A DNA stretch of 64,000 nt from Protaetiibacter intestinalis (GCF_003627075.1 NZ_CP032630.1:124001-188000); one strand, 5' to 3'; counted from the stretch's first letter, positions 1 to 8,355 are shown. Made by a program: numbers and translations. Notes: generated by a model from the letters alone, not told the origin.

Positions 1-709
1 CCTGGATGAGGCGTGCCGCCGCCGCCTGGCCGGCCTCGAGCGTGTAGTGCGAGTGGGCGACGAGGGCGGGGTCGAGCGCGCCGCCGTCGGCCGCCGCGAG
101 GCGTTCTGCCGCCTCGAGCTTGCGCTGCGAGGGCACGTGGTCGGCGGGCCCGAGCACGAGTCCGATGCGCTCGTGGCCGAGCTGGCGCAGGTGGTTCCAG
201 CCGAGCTCGACGGCGACGTGGTCGTCGGTCGACACGGTGGGGAAGGCGAGTTCGGCGACCCGCGCGTTGACGAGCACGGTGGGGATGCCGAGCTCGGCGA
301 GGCGCGCGTAGTGCTCGTGCGGCGCATCCGCCTGGGTGTACTGGCCGCCCACGAAGACGACGCCGGAGACGCGCTGCTCGAGCAGCAGCTCGATGTAGTC
401 GGCCTCGCTGATGCCGCCCGCGGTCTGCGTGCAGAGCACGGGCGTGTAGCCCTGCTGCACGAGCCCGCCGCCGACGAGCTCGCCGAAGGCGGGGAAGATC
501 GGGTTGGTGAGCTCGGGCAGGAAGAGCCCCACGAGGCGCGCCCGTTCGCCGCGCAGCTTGCTGGGGCGCTCGTAGCCGAGCACGTCGAGGGCGGCGAGCA
601 CGGCCTGCCGCGTCGACTCCCCCACGCCGGGCTTGCCGTTGAGCACGCGGCTCACGGTGGCTTCGCTGACCCCGACCTTCTTGGCGACCTCGGCAAGACG
701 ACTCGACAT
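1..709 (-). CDS. LacI-family transcriptional regulator, C-terminus beyond window edge
   Basis: Reading leftward from an ATG at 709, the protein opens with a LacI helix-turn-helix (AEVAKKVGVSEATVSRVL) and the hinge, followed by the periplasmic-binding-like effector domain (FLPELTNPIF, then a D-D-H region). About 236 codons are visible; the family is usually 330-350 aa, so the C-terminal third lies outside the window. These proteins repress sugar-utilisation operons and release DNA on binding a sugar. The controlled genes are probably to the left, out of view. The start is fixed by a TAGAGT hexamer 7 bases upstream with no room for a ribosome site. The sugar ligand cannot be told from the sequence. 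Confidence 0.9.
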   Translation of the reverse strand, partial: MSSRLAEVAKKVGVSEATVSRVLNGKPGVGESTRQAVLAALDVLGYERPSKLRGERARLVGLFLPELTNPIFPAFGELVGGGLVQQGYTPVLCTQTAGGISEADYIELLLEQRVSGVVFVGGQYTQADAPHEHYARLAELGIPTVLVNARVAELAFPTVSTDDHVAVELGWNHLRQLGHERIGLVLGPADHVPSQRKLEAAERLAAADGGALDPALVAHSHYTLEAGQAAAARLIQ

Positions 710-716
710 GTTCGAA

Positions 717-722
717 ACTCTA
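717..722 (-). promoter_or_regulatory. -10 hexamer, probable leaderless start of LacI gene
   Basis: TAGAGT on the minus strand, 7 bases before the ATG at 709. No Shine-Dalgarno sequence fits in between, so the transcript probably starts at the start codon. The rest of the gap to 896 shows nothing recognisable. Confidence 0.45.
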
Positions 723-896
723 CGCAATCCGCGCAATTCTTTGCAGCCCCGCCCCCGATCCGCCCTTCCCGGACCCGGCCGACGCCCCGCATCCGCCCCA
801 GACCGCGACCAGATCGTTACCTTCCGCCGCCGAACAGCATGAGAAATGCAGGAGATTCCACGGATGCGGCCCGGATTCTCGGGGAGCCGCCGCGGC

Positions 897-2261
897 TCAG
901 CTCGGGTTCTCCTGCATTTTCGACACCGACGTGCGGATGCCGATGAACGAGACGACGCCGCCGAGGGCGAGGAGGGCTGCGATCACCCACAGCGAGCGGT
1001 GCAGTCCCGCGAGGTCGAGCGCGCCGCCCGTGATGACGCCGAGCATCGCCACCGCGAGCAGGCCCGCGATCCGCGCGACCGCGTTGTTGACGGCGGATGC
1101 GATGCCCGAGCGGGCCGGCTCGATCGCACCGAGGATGGCCGCGGTGAGCGGCGACACCGTGAGGGTGAGGCCCACACCGAACAGCAGGATGCCCGGCAGC
1201 AGCTGGCTCACGTAGTCGAAGGGGTCGCCGATGCGCAGCATGAGCAGCGACGCCGCCGCCATGACGAGCGGCCCCGCGGTCATGAAGACGCGCGGCCCCC
1301 AGCGGCCCGCGAGCGAGCCCGCCCAGCCGGAGCCGACCGCCATGAGGATCGAGATGGGCAGGCTCGCGAGCCCCGCGAGGGTCGCCGGCAGCCCGGCGCC
1401 CTGCTGCAGGTACACCGAGATCACGAAGGAGTTGAGCCCGAGCGCGCCGTAGACGAAGAAGGTCGCGAGGTTGCCCCAGCCGAAGTCGCGGATGCGGAAC
1501 AGCCCGAGCGGCATCATGGGGCGCGCGCTCCGGTGCTGGTGCACGAGGAAGCCCGCGAAGGCGGCCACGCCGCCGAGCCCCGCGGCGAGCACCGAGGCGT
1601 TCCAGCCGAGCCGGGGCTGCTCGATGAGGGCGTAGACGATGCCCCCGAGCCCCACCGCGCACAGCACCGCGCCGAGCACGTCGATGCGCACGCCGGGCGC
1701 GTGCACGTCGCGGCGTCCGAGCAGCGCGAGCAGCCAGAACACGAGCCCGATCGGCACGACGTTGACGACGAACGCCCAGCGCCACGACAGCAGGTCGACG
1801 AACAGGCCGCCGACGAGCGGGCCGGCGAGCAGCGACGCCGAGGTGAGCGCCGTCCAGGTGCCGATCGCCTTCGCCTGGGCGGCGCCCGAGAAGGTCGAGG
1901 TGATGAGGGCGAGCGAGCTCGGCACGAGCAGCGCCCCGCCCACCCCCTGCAGCCCGCGGGCGAGGATGAGCACGAGCGGGTCGGGGGCGAGCGCGATGAC
2001 GAGCGAGGCGACCCCGAAGATCACGAGTCCCGCCCGCAGCACGCGGATGCGGCCGTAGACGTCGCTCACGGCCCCCGCCACGAGGATGAGCGAGCCGAGC
2101 GTCAGCAGGTAGGCGTCGACGATCCACTGCTGCGCCGCGAGCCCGCCGCCGAGTTCGCGCTCGATCGCGGGGAGGGCGACGTTGACGATCGTCGAGTCGA
2201 GGAAGGAGGCGACCGTGGCGAGCACCGCGATCGTCAGCACGAGACGCTGCTCGCGGGTCAT
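897..2261 (-). CDS. MFS transporter, DHA2 (14-TM) drug:H+ antiporter type
   Basis: A 454-aa multi-span membrane protein. It starts MTREQRLVLTIAVLATVASF and has the DHA2 signatures LDSTIVNVALP in TM1 and the DVYGRIRVLRAG loop after TM2, the place of MFS motif A. Members export drugs, dyes or metabolites in exchange for protons. The frame stays open upstream to 2669, but that part is arginine-rich shadow sequence lying over the hydrolase gene. The ATG at 2261 overlaps the hydrolase stop by four bases (ATGA), so the two are translated in tandem. The substrate is unknown; the paired hydrolase might act on it. Length is slightly short for a 14-TM exporter. Confidence 0.9.
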   Translation of the reverse strand: MTREQRLVLTIAVLATVASFLDSTIVNVALPAIERELGGGLAAQQWIVDAYLLTLGSLILVAGAVSDVYGRIRVLRAGLVIFGVASLVIALAPDPLVLILARGLQGVGGALLVPSSLALITSTFSGAAQAKAIGTWTALTSASLLAGPLVGGLFVDLLSWRWAFVVNVVPIGLVFWLLALLGRRDVHAPGVRIDVLGAVLCAVGLGGIVYALIEQPRLGWNASVLAAGLGGVAAFAGFLVHQHRSARPMMPLGLFRIRDFGWGNLATFFVYGALGLNSFVISVYLQQGAGLPATLAGLASLPISILMAVGSGWAGSLAGRWGPRVFMTAGPLVMAAASLLMLRIGDPFDYVSQLLPGILLFGVGLTLTVSPLTAAILGAIEPARSGIASAVNNAVARIAGLLAVAMLGVITGGALDLAGLHRSLWVIAALLALGGVVSFIGIRTSVSKMQENPS

Positions 2262-2950
2262 CCGAGCTCCCGCTCGACCTCGGCGACCACGAGCCGGGGC
2301 AGCTCCGGTCGCAGCAGGATGCGGAAGTGCCCGATCACCGGCAGGGTCACGTTGCGCGCGCCTTCGAGCGTGGAGCCGTCGGGGATGTGCGGGTCCCACC
2401 GCGGGGCGATCGACACGATCCGCGCGTTGACGGTCTGCTCGGTGACGAGCCGCGAGATCACCGGGCTGTCGGGGCGGAACTCGCGCATGGCGCGCGGGAT
2501 CGCGTAGTACGCCATCCGGGATCCGCCGAACGGTGTCGCGATCGCGACGACGCGGTCGACCCGGTGCTCGACGTCGTCGTGGGCGAGCACGTGCTTGCCG
2601 ATGAGCCCGCCCTTCGAGTGGGCGACGATGGCGAGGTCCGTGAGGTCGAGTTCGCGGATGCGTCGCCACACGATCTCGGCGGACGCGGGGATGGGGCGGT
2701 GGTTGAGCCCGAGCCGCGGAACGGTGATGACCGGATGCCCGGCGTCGTGGAGCGCGTCGGCGACGGCCCGCAGGTAGTGCCAGGTCTCGTACACGCCGGG
2801 GACGATCAGCACGGGGCGCCCGTCGCCGCGTGCGTAGCGCGCGGGCACCGGCCAGTCTCGGGCGGCGCGCACCCGGAAGCGCATCGCGTTCGGGAAGTCG
2901 CCCACGATCGCCGCGGCGTGCCGACCGAGCGAGGGCCGCTGCTCGTCCAT
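2258..2950 (-). CDS. Alpha/beta hydrolase, lipase-like
   Basis: A 230-aa cytosolic protein with an alpha/beta hydrolase fold: VLIVPGVYETW near residue 48 forms the oxyanion-hole strand, and the nucleophile elbow AHSKGG carries Ser112. The GPI-inositol-deacylase/PGAP1-like look of ATPFGGSRMAYYA suggests esterase or lipase activity. A late His (IGHF) may complete the triad. It is the first gene of a two-gene unit with the MFS exporter, whose ATG overlaps its stop. A GGAGGT-type ribosome site precedes the ATG at 2950. The substrate is unknown. Confidence 0.85.
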   Translation of the reverse strand: MDEQRPSLGRHAAAIVGDFPNAMRFRVRAARDWPVPARYARGDGRPVLIVPGVYETWHYLRAVADALHDAGHPVITVPRLGLNHRPIPASAEIVWRRIRELDLTDLAIVAHSKGGLIGKHVLAHDDVEHRVDRVVAIATPFGGSRMAYYAIPRAMREFRPDSPVISRLVTEQTVNARIVSIAPRWDPHIPDGSTLEGARNVTLPVIGHFRILLRPELPRLVVAEVERELG

Positions 2951-2993
2951 GCCACCTCCCGCCTCGAGGCTACGCTCGCCCGAGCCCCCGTCG

Positions 2994-3052
2994 CTGATCG
3001 GTCGGTTTCTGGCCCCAAACCGACGGTTTGGGGCCAGAAACCGACCGATCAG
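2994..3052. repeat. 59-bp near-perfect palindrome, single-base centre
   Basis: Two 29-base arms (2994-3022 and 3024-3052) are exact reverse complements around the single base 3023. Each arm also holds a smaller nested inverted repeat (TCGGTTT...AAACCGA). It lies just past the stop of the LLM gene (3074) and 44 bases before the hydrolase ATG. It may serve as a terminator, although no T-run follows on either strand, or as a cruciform-forming element. Confidence 0.85.
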
Positions 3053-3073
3053 GGGGTGCGCGACGGCCGCGCG

Positions 3074-4102
3074 TCAGTCGAGCAGCTCACGCACGCGCGG
3101 GATGACGACCCCGCCGTAGAGCTCGATCGCGTGCATGAGGTGCTCGTGCGGCACCGTTCCGGAGGCGTACTTGAAGTCGAAGCGCTGGATGCCGAGGGTG
3201 CGCACCGTCTCGGCGATCCGCTGGGCGACCGTCTCGGGCGCGCCCACGTACTGCGAGCCGTGCGCCACCTCGAGCTCGAAGGAGTCGCGCGTGGCGGGCG
3301 GCCAGCCGCGCTCCTTCCCGATGCGGTTCGCCATCACCTCGTAGTGGGGCCAAGCGATGTCGCGCGCCTCCTCGTCGGTGTCGGCGAGGAAGCCGGGCGA
3401 GTGCACGGCGACGGGCAGCTCGTCGCGGCCGAGCTGGGCGAGCGCCCGGTGGTAGAGGTCGACGTAGGGCGCGAAACGCGCGGGGTCGCCGCCGATGATG
3501 GCGAGCGCGAGGGGGAAGCCGTAGCGCGCGGCGCGCACGACCGACTCCGGCGATCCGCCCACCCCGACCCAGGTGCGGATGGGGCCGCCCTCGGTCTTCG
3601 GGTACACGTCGACGTTCTCCAGCGGCGCGCGGATGGTGCCCTGCCACGTGACGGGCTGCTCGGTGAGCAGCGCCGCGAGCAGGTCGATCTTCTCCTCGAA
3701 GAGCACCTCGTAGTCGTGCAGGTCGTAGCCGAACAGCGGGAACGACTCGGTGAAGGAGCCGCGCCCGATGGTGATTTCGGCGCGTCCGTTCGAGACGGCG
3801 TGCAGCGTGGAGAAGCGCTCGAACACGCGCACCGGGTCGTCGGAGGACAGCACGGTCACCGCGGTGCCGAGGGTGATGCGCTCGGTGCGGGCGGCGATCG
3901 CGGCGAGCAGGATCTCGGGCGAGCTGACCGAGAAGTCGTCGCGGTGGTGCTCGCCGATGCCGAAGGCGTCGACGCCGAGCGAGTCGGCGAGCACCCCCTG
4001 CTCGACGGTGTTCCGGATCACCTGCGCGGCGGGCAGGCGGGTGCCGTCGAGGTCGACGCTCACGTCGCCGAAGGTGTCGAGTCCGAACTGCAGTGGGGTC
4101 AT
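3074..4102 (-). CDS. LLM-class F420/FMN-dependent oxidoreductase
   Basis: A 342-aa luciferase-like TIM-barrel protein. Recognisable family elements are FGIGEHHRDDF near residue 47, the strand ERITLGTAVTVLSSDDP, and RAEITIGRGSF. This family uses F420 or FMN in monooxygenation or hydride transfer. It lies between the kinase gene (upstream, 39-base gap) and the 59-bp palindrome (downstream). The ATG at 4102 is the only start that gives the family's N-terminal strand (LQFGLDTFG). The physiological substrate is not predictable. A distant paralogue is at 51997. Confidence 0.9.
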   Translation of the reverse strand: MTPLQFGLDTFGDVSVDLDGTRLPAAQVIRNTVEQGVLADSLGVDAFGIGEHHRDDFSVSSPEILLAAIAARTERITLGTAVTVLSSDDPVRVFERFSTLHAVSNGRAEITIGRGSFTESFPLFGYDLHDYEVLFEEKIDLLAALLTEQPVTWQGTIRAPLENVDVYPKTEGGPIRTWVGVGGSPESVVRAARYGFPLALAIIGGDPARFAPYVDLYHRALAQLGRDELPVAVHSPGFLADTDEEARDIAWPHYEVMANRIGKERGWPPATRDSFELEVAHGSQYVGAPETVAQRIAETVRTLGIQRFDFKYASGTVPHEHLMHAIELYGGVVIPRVRELLD

Positions 4103-4141
4103 GATTCATGCAACCGCATGGATCCGGCGCCCATTCCCCCG

Positions 4142-5575
4142 CTAGACCGCGTGCGGGTACCGCACCGCGGGTGTGGGCACGTCGCCCGTCGTCTGCCGCA
4201 GCTCGCTGCGCAGCTGCTGCGAGGCGAGCTTCAGCTCGAGCTCGTCGGTGACGAGCGCGGCGAGGTCGACGAGCGACTCCAACTGCCCCTCGCTGATGGT
4301 GCGCGGCGTGAAGTCGGCCACCGAGATGACGCCCACGTTGTAGCCCTCGGGCGACTTGATCGGCACCCCCGCGTAGAACCGCATCGCGAACCCGCCCGTC
4401 ACGAGCCCGTGTTCGGAGGAGCGCGGGTCGAGCACGCAGTTCTCGACCACCCACGGCTGCTCGTCGGCGATGACGCCCGAGCACAGCCCGTCGTCGCGCG
4501 CGAGCCCCTGGATGTCGGTGCCGGGGTGCGCGAGGAAGCGGATGTCGTCGTGGTCGATCATGCTCACGATCGCGACCGGCGCATCCGCGACCCGTCGCGC
4601 GAGGTTCGCGACCCGCTCGAACACCTCGTCGCCGGGGCGGGCGTAGGGCTCGTAGCGGCGCATGGCGTTCATGCGGGCGGTCTCGTCGATGGGGATGGGC
4701 GCGGGGCGGTTCCGCCGCCGGCCCGACTCCTCGATGATGATCTGCCGCAGCGCGAGCAGGATGTCGTGGGTCGGCGGACGCTGGGCGGGGTCGCGCTGCA
4801 GCATCGCCGTGAGGAGGCTGCGCCACGAGGTGCTCAGCTCGGCGGGCAGGATCGGGTCGGTCTTGAGCCGCGACACCGCGGAGGCGGAGGGGTCGCCCGG
4901 GTACTCGATGTGCCGCGTGAAGCACTCGAGCAGCACGAGCCCGAGCGCGTAGACGTCGGAGGCGGGCCCGACGAGGTCGCGCAGCACCTGCTCGGGGCTG
5001 AGGTACGCGGCCGTGCCGGTCGTGTTGGTCTCCTCGGGGCCGAGCGCGGCGGCCGCGTCGAAGGCGATGCCGAAGTCGGTGAGCCGGGCACGCGAGCGGG
5101 TGTCGCTCGTGCCGTACTCGACGAGCATGACGTTGGAGGGCTTGAGGTCGCGGTGCACGACGCCGCGCGCGTGCACGTAGTCGAGCGCCTCGGCGAGGTC
5201 GTAGCCGATCTCGGCGATCGCGCGGGACGACAGCACCCCCGCCTTGATGGCCTCCTCGAGGTTGGGGCCCGTGACGAGCTCCATGATGAGGTACGGGTGC
5301 GGCTCGGCGGGCACCGAGTCGTCGATGCCGGCGTCGAGCAGGGTGACGATGCCGTGGTGGCTGAGGGCGGCGAGCATCCGCAGCTCGGCGGCGAAGACGG
5401 GGGTCGACTCGGCGCCGACGGGCACCGCTCCGAAGAGCTTGATGGCGACGTCGCGGCCGAGCTGCTCGTCGCGCGCGCGATAGACGGTCGCCATGCCTCC
5501 ACGACCGATGACGCTGCCGGGGCGATAGCGCCCCTTGAGCAGTGTCTGCGAATACGAATCGGACGGACGATCCAT
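4142..5575 (-). CDS. Soluble Ser/Thr protein kinase with C-terminal GAF domain
   Basis: A 477-aa protein. Residues about 15-275 form a Hanks-type kinase: glycine loop IGRGGMATVY (24 on), Lys46, catalytic HRDLKPSN (141 on), DFG (167-169) and APE-like YLSPEQ. After a short linker, residues about 310-465 look like a GAF domain (VANLARRVADAPVAIVSMID, then GVISVADFTPR). Unlike PknB-type kinases there is no transmembrane helix and no PASTA domain, so the input is probably a cytosolic ligand or redox signal read by the GAF module. A purine-rich AAAGGGG ribosome site precedes the ATG. It seems to be transcribed with the LLM oxidoreductase. The substrate is unknown. Confidence 0.92.
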   Translation of the reverse strand: MDRPSDSYSQTLLKGRYRPGSVIGRGGMATVYRARDEQLGRDVAIKLFGAVPVGAESTPVFAAELRMLAALSHHGIVTLLDAGIDDSVPAEPHPYLIMELVTGPNLEEAIKAGVLSSRAIAEIGYDLAEALDYVHARGVVHRDLKPSNVMLVEYGTSDTRSRARLTDFGIAFDAAAALGPEETNTTGTAAYLSPEQVLRDLVGPASDVYALGLVLLECFTRHIEYPGDPSASAVSRLKTDPILPAELSTSWRSLLTAMLQRDPAQRPPTHDILLALRQIIIEESGRRRNRPAPIPIDETARMNAMRRYEPYARPGDEVFERVANLARRVADAPVAIVSMIDHDDIRFLAHPGTDIQGLARDDGLCSGVIADEQPWVVENCVLDPRSSEHGLVTGGFAMRFYAGVPIKSPEGYNVGVISVADFTPRTISEGQLESLVDLAALVTDELELKLASQQLRSELRQTTGDVPTPAVRYPHAV

Positions 5576-5683
5576 GTTCCACCCCTTTAACTGAGGATGT
5601 TACCGGTTCACCGGGTGTTTTCGTACTCCTTTGTCTACCCCCGGATGCGCGCGTACGCACCTTCTATGCGTGTGCATGCATCT

Positions 5684-6721
5684 TCAGAGTCCGGCGCGCA
5701 GCTCCGCGAACAGTTCGGCCGCGCCGTCGAGGCGCGCGAGCGGTGCCGCCTGGCCCGCCCAGAGCGACAGCAGCTCGCCCTGGTCACGGCGGGCGGCCTC
5801 CGCGCGGAAGGCGCCGGTGGCCCAGTTCTGGGCGGGGAACGGCGCGATCGGGGCGCCCTCGAGCTCGCGCATCGCGCGGTTCGGGATGCCGCGGGCGAGT
5901 CGACCGCTGAGCGCCCGGGTGAGGGCGGTGCCGTCGTCGGCGACCGCGCGGATGGCGTCGCGGTGGGCGGAGGTCGCCGCCGATTCGCGGGTGGCGAGGA
6001 AGGCCGTGCCGACGAGCACGCCGTGCGCCCCGAGCGCGCGGGCGGCGGCCACACCGCGCCGGTCGGCGATGCCGCCGGCCGCGATGACGGGCACGTCGAC
6101 GGCGTCGACCACCTGGGGCACGAGCGCCAGGGTGCCGACGAGCGAGTCCTCGGCCGCGCGCAGGAACGAGACGCGGTGGCCGCCGGCCTCGGCGCCGCTC
6201 GCGACGATCGCGTCGACTCCCCCGGCCGCGAGCGCCCGCGCCTCGGCGACGGTCGTGGCGGTGCCGAGCACCCGGATGCCGCGTTCGTGCGCGGCCGCCA
6301 CGGCATCCGCGGGCGGCACGCCGTAGACGAAGCTCACGACCGCGGGGCGGGCGTCGAGCACCGCCTCGAACTGCTCGGCGAAACCCGGCAGGAAAGCGTC
6401 GGGAGCCACGGGCGGCTGTATGCCGAGTTCGGCATAGAAGGGCGCGAGGCGCGTCGTGAGGGCCGCGATGTCGATCCGGTCGGGCGTCACCTCGTCCCCC
6501 GTCGGCAGCCACAGGTTGAGCCCGATGGGCGCATCGGTCGCGGCCCGCAGGGCGTCGGCGGTCTGCCGGATGCGCTCTGCCGGGTAGCCGTAGAGCCCGT
6601 ACTGGCCGAGGCCTCCCTGCTCGCTCACCGCGGCCGTCAGCTCGACGTTCGAGAGGCCGCCGAAGGCGCCGAGCACGATCGGGTGCCGGATGCCGAGCAG
6701 GGCCTCGAGCGCGGCCGTCAC
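5684..6721 (-). CDS. Nitronate monooxygenase family flavoprotein
   Basis: A 345-aa FMN-binding TIM barrel of the 2-nitropropane dioxygenase family. Signatures are HPIVLGAFGGLSNVELTAAV at the N-terminus, SGAEAGGHR (catalytic His region), VIAAGGIADRRGVAAA and LGAHGVLVGTAFLAT at the phosphate site. Such enzymes oxidise alkyl nitronates or reduce enoyl substrates. The GTG start at 6721 overlaps the TGA of the upstream zinc-ribbon gene (GTGA). The frame is open further upstream but that part is only Arg-rich shadow. It runs toward the kinase gene on the same strand after a 108-base gap. Confidence 0.88.
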   Translation of the reverse strand: MTAALEALLGIRHPIVLGAFGGLSNVELTAAVSEQGGLGQYGLYGYPAERIRQTADALRAATDAPIGLNLWLPTGDEVTPDRIDIAALTTRLAPFYAELGIQPPVAPDAFLPGFAEQFEAVLDARPAVVSFVYGVPPADAVAAAHERGIRVLGTATTVAEARALAAGGVDAIVASGAEAGGHRVSFLRAAEDSLVGTLALVPQVVDAVDVPVIAAGGIADRRGVAAARALGAHGVLVGTAFLATRESAATSAHRDAIRAVADDGTALTRALSGRLARGIPNRAMRELEGAPIAPFPAQNWATGAFRAEAARRDQGELLSLWAGQAAPLARLDGAAELFAELRAGL

Positions 6722-6873
6722 CGCGCGGCCTCGGGCAGCTCGGCGCCGCAGCGCGGGCACGTCGCGGCGGGCGCCGGCGTCTCGTCGAGACCGCCGCACT
6801 CGGGGCACACGCGGCCCAGCCAGCAGGCCGCGTCGCCCACCGGCTCCGGGATGCGGATGAACCCGTCGCTCAC
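6718..6873 (-). CDS. 51-aa zinc-ribbon protein
   Basis: A small protein with two CxxC knuckles, VCPECGG and TCPRCGAEL, spaced 16 residues apart, which should bind one zinc. It is translationally coupled to the nitronate monooxygenase by a GTGA overlap. The start is taken as the GTG at 6873 because a TAGCCT hexamer sits 7 bases upstream. The longer reading from 7047 would run through the divergent ceb promoter. Its function is unknown; tiny rubredoxin-like or zinc-ribbon proteins often accompany flavoenzymes. Confidence 0.7.
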   Translation of the reverse strand: MSDGFIRIPEPVGDAACWLGRVCPECGGLDETPAPAATCPRCGAELPEAAR

Positions 6874-6880
6874 GGATCCG

Positions 6881-6886
6881 AGGCTA
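6881..6886 (-). promoter_or_regulatory. -10 hexamer of zinc-ribbon/nitronate monooxygenase unit
   Basis: TAGCCT, 7 bases before the GTG at 6873, is consistent with a leaderless transcript. It is divergent from the ceb promoter, so both units share this intergenic stretch. Confidence 0.4.
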
Positions 6887-6913
6887 CCCCGCGACCACCC
6901 CCGCACGAGGTGG

Positions 6914-6943
6914 TTGACACCGGGAGCGCTCCCGGGATACCGT
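6914..6943 (+). promoter_or_regulatory. cebE promoter, -35 TTGACA with CebR box in spacer
   Basis: A perfect TTGACA at 6914-6919 is followed 18 bases later by a TACCGT -10 candidate (6938-6943). The first CebR-type palindrome fills the spacer, so a bound repressor would directly block RNA polymerase. Confidence 0.6.
6921..6934. promoter_or_regulatory. CebR-type operator 1
   Basis: CGGGAGCGCTCCCG is a perfect 14-bp palindrome. Its 12-base core GGGAGCGCTCCC is identical to the CebR box described in Streptomyces (TGGGAGCGCTCCCA). It sits between the -35 and -10 elements. Confidence 0.8.
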
Positions 6944-6955
6944 CTCGACTCAATA

Positions 6956-6971
6956 CCGGGAGCGCTCCCGG
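6956..6971. promoter_or_regulatory. CebR-type operator 2
   Basis: CCGGGAGCGCTCCCGG is a perfect 16-bp palindrome with the same core, centred 36 bases after operator 1. Confidence 0.75.
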
Positions 6972-6980
6972 CGCTCGCTT

Positions 6981-6994
6981 CGGGAGCGCTCCCG
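6981..6994. promoter_or_regulatory. CebR-type operator 3
   Basis: A third copy of the 14-bp palindrome, centred 24 bases after operator 2 and about 38 bases before the cebE start codon. Three sites suggest cooperative repression. Confidence 0.75.
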
Positions 6995-7025
6995 GTATCC
7001 CCTTCACCGACACAAAGGAGTGACC

Positions 7026-8306
7026 ATGAGGACGACCCTGCGCGCACGCACCGCGCTCGGCATCGCCACCATCACGGGCGTCGCGCTCATCGCGAGCGGC
7101 TGCGCATCCGGCGACGACAACGGAGGCGGTGAAGGCGGCGACGTGACGCTCACCATCGCGACCTTCAACGACTTCGGCTACACCGACGAGCTCCTCCAGG
7201 AGTACATGGACGAGAACCCGGGCGTCACGATCGTGCACAACCGTGCCGCCACCAGCAACGACGCCCGCAGCAACTTCTTCCAGAAGCTGGGCGCCGGATC
7301 CGGACTCGCCGACGTCGAGGCCATCGAGGTCGACTGGCTGCCCGAGCTCATGCAGTACTCGGACAAGCTCTACGACCTGAGCGACGCATCCGTCGAGGGC
7401 CGCTGGCTCGACTGGAAGGCCGCCGCCGCGACCGACGCCGACGGCCGCCTCGTCGGCTACGGCACCGACATCGGCCCGATGGGCGTCTGCTACCGCTCCG
7501 ACCTGTTCGCGGAGGCCGGCCTGCCGACCGACCGCGCCGAGGTCGCGAAGCTGCTCGAAGGCGACTGGGACACTTACTTCTCGGTCGGCCACGACTACGT
7601 CGCGAAGACCGGCAAGGCCTGGTTCGACTCGGCCGGCGCCACCTACCAGGGCATGAGCAACCAGTTCACCAACTTCTACGAGAAGAACGACGGCACCGTC
7701 ATCGCGACCGAGAATCCGGATGTGGAGAACACCTTCCGCACGGTGCTCGAGGAGTCGGCCGACCTCTCGGCGAAGCTCGGCCAGTGGTCGGACGACTGGT
7801 TCGGCGCCCTCTCCTCGGGCGACTACGCGACCATGCTCTGCCCCGGCTGGATGCTCGGCGTCATCTCCGGCAACGCGGCCGACACCACCGGCTGGGACAT
7901 CGCGGACGTCTTCCCCGGCGGCGGCGGCAACTGGGGCGGCTCGTACCTGACCGTCCCCGCCCAGGGCAAGAACACCGAGGCGGCCAAGAAGTTCGCCGCG
8001 TGGCTGACCGCGCCCGAGCAGCAGATCAAGGCGTTCCAGAACGCCGGCACCTTCCCCAGCCAGCTGGAGGCGTACACGGATGAGGCCCTCACCGGCGCCG
8101 TCAACGAGTACTTCAACAACGCCCCCGTCGGCGAGATCCTGATCAACCGCGCCAACGCGGTGAACCCGGAGCCGCCGTTCAAGGGACCGAAGTACTTCCA
8201 GATCAACGACGCCGCACAGCAGGCGCTCACCCGGGTCGAGACGGGCCAGCAGTCGATCGACGACTCGTGGGCCCAGTTCGTCAGCGAGGTGAACGCGCTC
8301 GGCTGA
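7026..8306 (+). CDS. cebE: Cellobiose/cello-oligosaccharide ABC transporter, solute-binding lipoprotein
   Basis: A 426-aa family-1 extracellular sugar-binding protein. The N-terminus is a lipoprotein signal (basic MRTTLRAR, hydrophobic core, lipobox IASGC with the Cys near residue 27), so the mature protein is tethered outside the membrane. The body has SBP_bac_1 features (TIATFNDFGYTDELL, GYGTDIGPMG, GDYATMLCPGWM). I use the ATG at 7026 rather than the in-frame GTG at 7020 because AAAGGAG ends 5 bases before it. The CebR boxes, two following permeases and the beta-glucosidase point to cellobiose as ligand; this is inferred from context. Confidence 0.9.
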   Translation: MRTTLRARTALGIATITGVALIASGCASGDDNGGGEGGDVTLTIATFNDFGYTDELLQEYMDENPGVTIVHNRAATSNDARSNFFQKLGAGSGLADVEAIEVDWLPELMQYSDKLYDLSDASVEGRWLDWKAAAATDADGRLVGYGTDIGPMGVCYRSDLFAEAGLPTDRAEVAKLLEGDWDTYFSVGHDYVAKTGKAWFDSAGATYQGMSNQFTNFYEKNDGTVIATENPDVENTFRTVLEESADLSAKLGQWSDDWFGALSSGDYATMLCPGWMLGVISGNAADTTGWDIADVFPGGGGNWGGSYLTVPAQGKNTEAAKKFAAWLTAPEQQIKAFQNAGTFPSQLEAYTDEALTGAVNEYFNNAPVGEILINRANAVNPEPPFKGPKYFQINDAAQQALTRVETGQQSIDDSWAQFVSEVNALG

Positions 8307-8318
8307 GCCGTCACCCCT

Positions 8319-8355
8319 GCGGGGGCGGGCTCATGGATGGGACGCCCGCCCCCGC
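8319..8355 (+). promoter_or_regulatory. Intercistronic hairpin between cebE and cebF
   Basis: A perfect 12-bp GC stem (8319-8330 with 8344-8355) around a 13-base loop, starting 13 bases after the cebE stop. There is no T-run. Such stems often protect the binding-protein mRNA or attenuate read-through, giving more CebE than permease. Confidence 0.65.

Noticed and set aside
2262..2669. N-terminal extension of the MFS protein
   Set aside because: The added 136 residues are almost all Arg/Pro/His and overlap the hydrolase gene; the ATG at 2261 gives a normal DHA2 start and an ATGA overlap.
2327..5590. A 1087-aa plus-strand open frame
   Set aside because: It is antisense to three well-supported genes; composition is Arg/Glu/Gly/Val-rich with no domain, as expected for a high-GC shadow frame.
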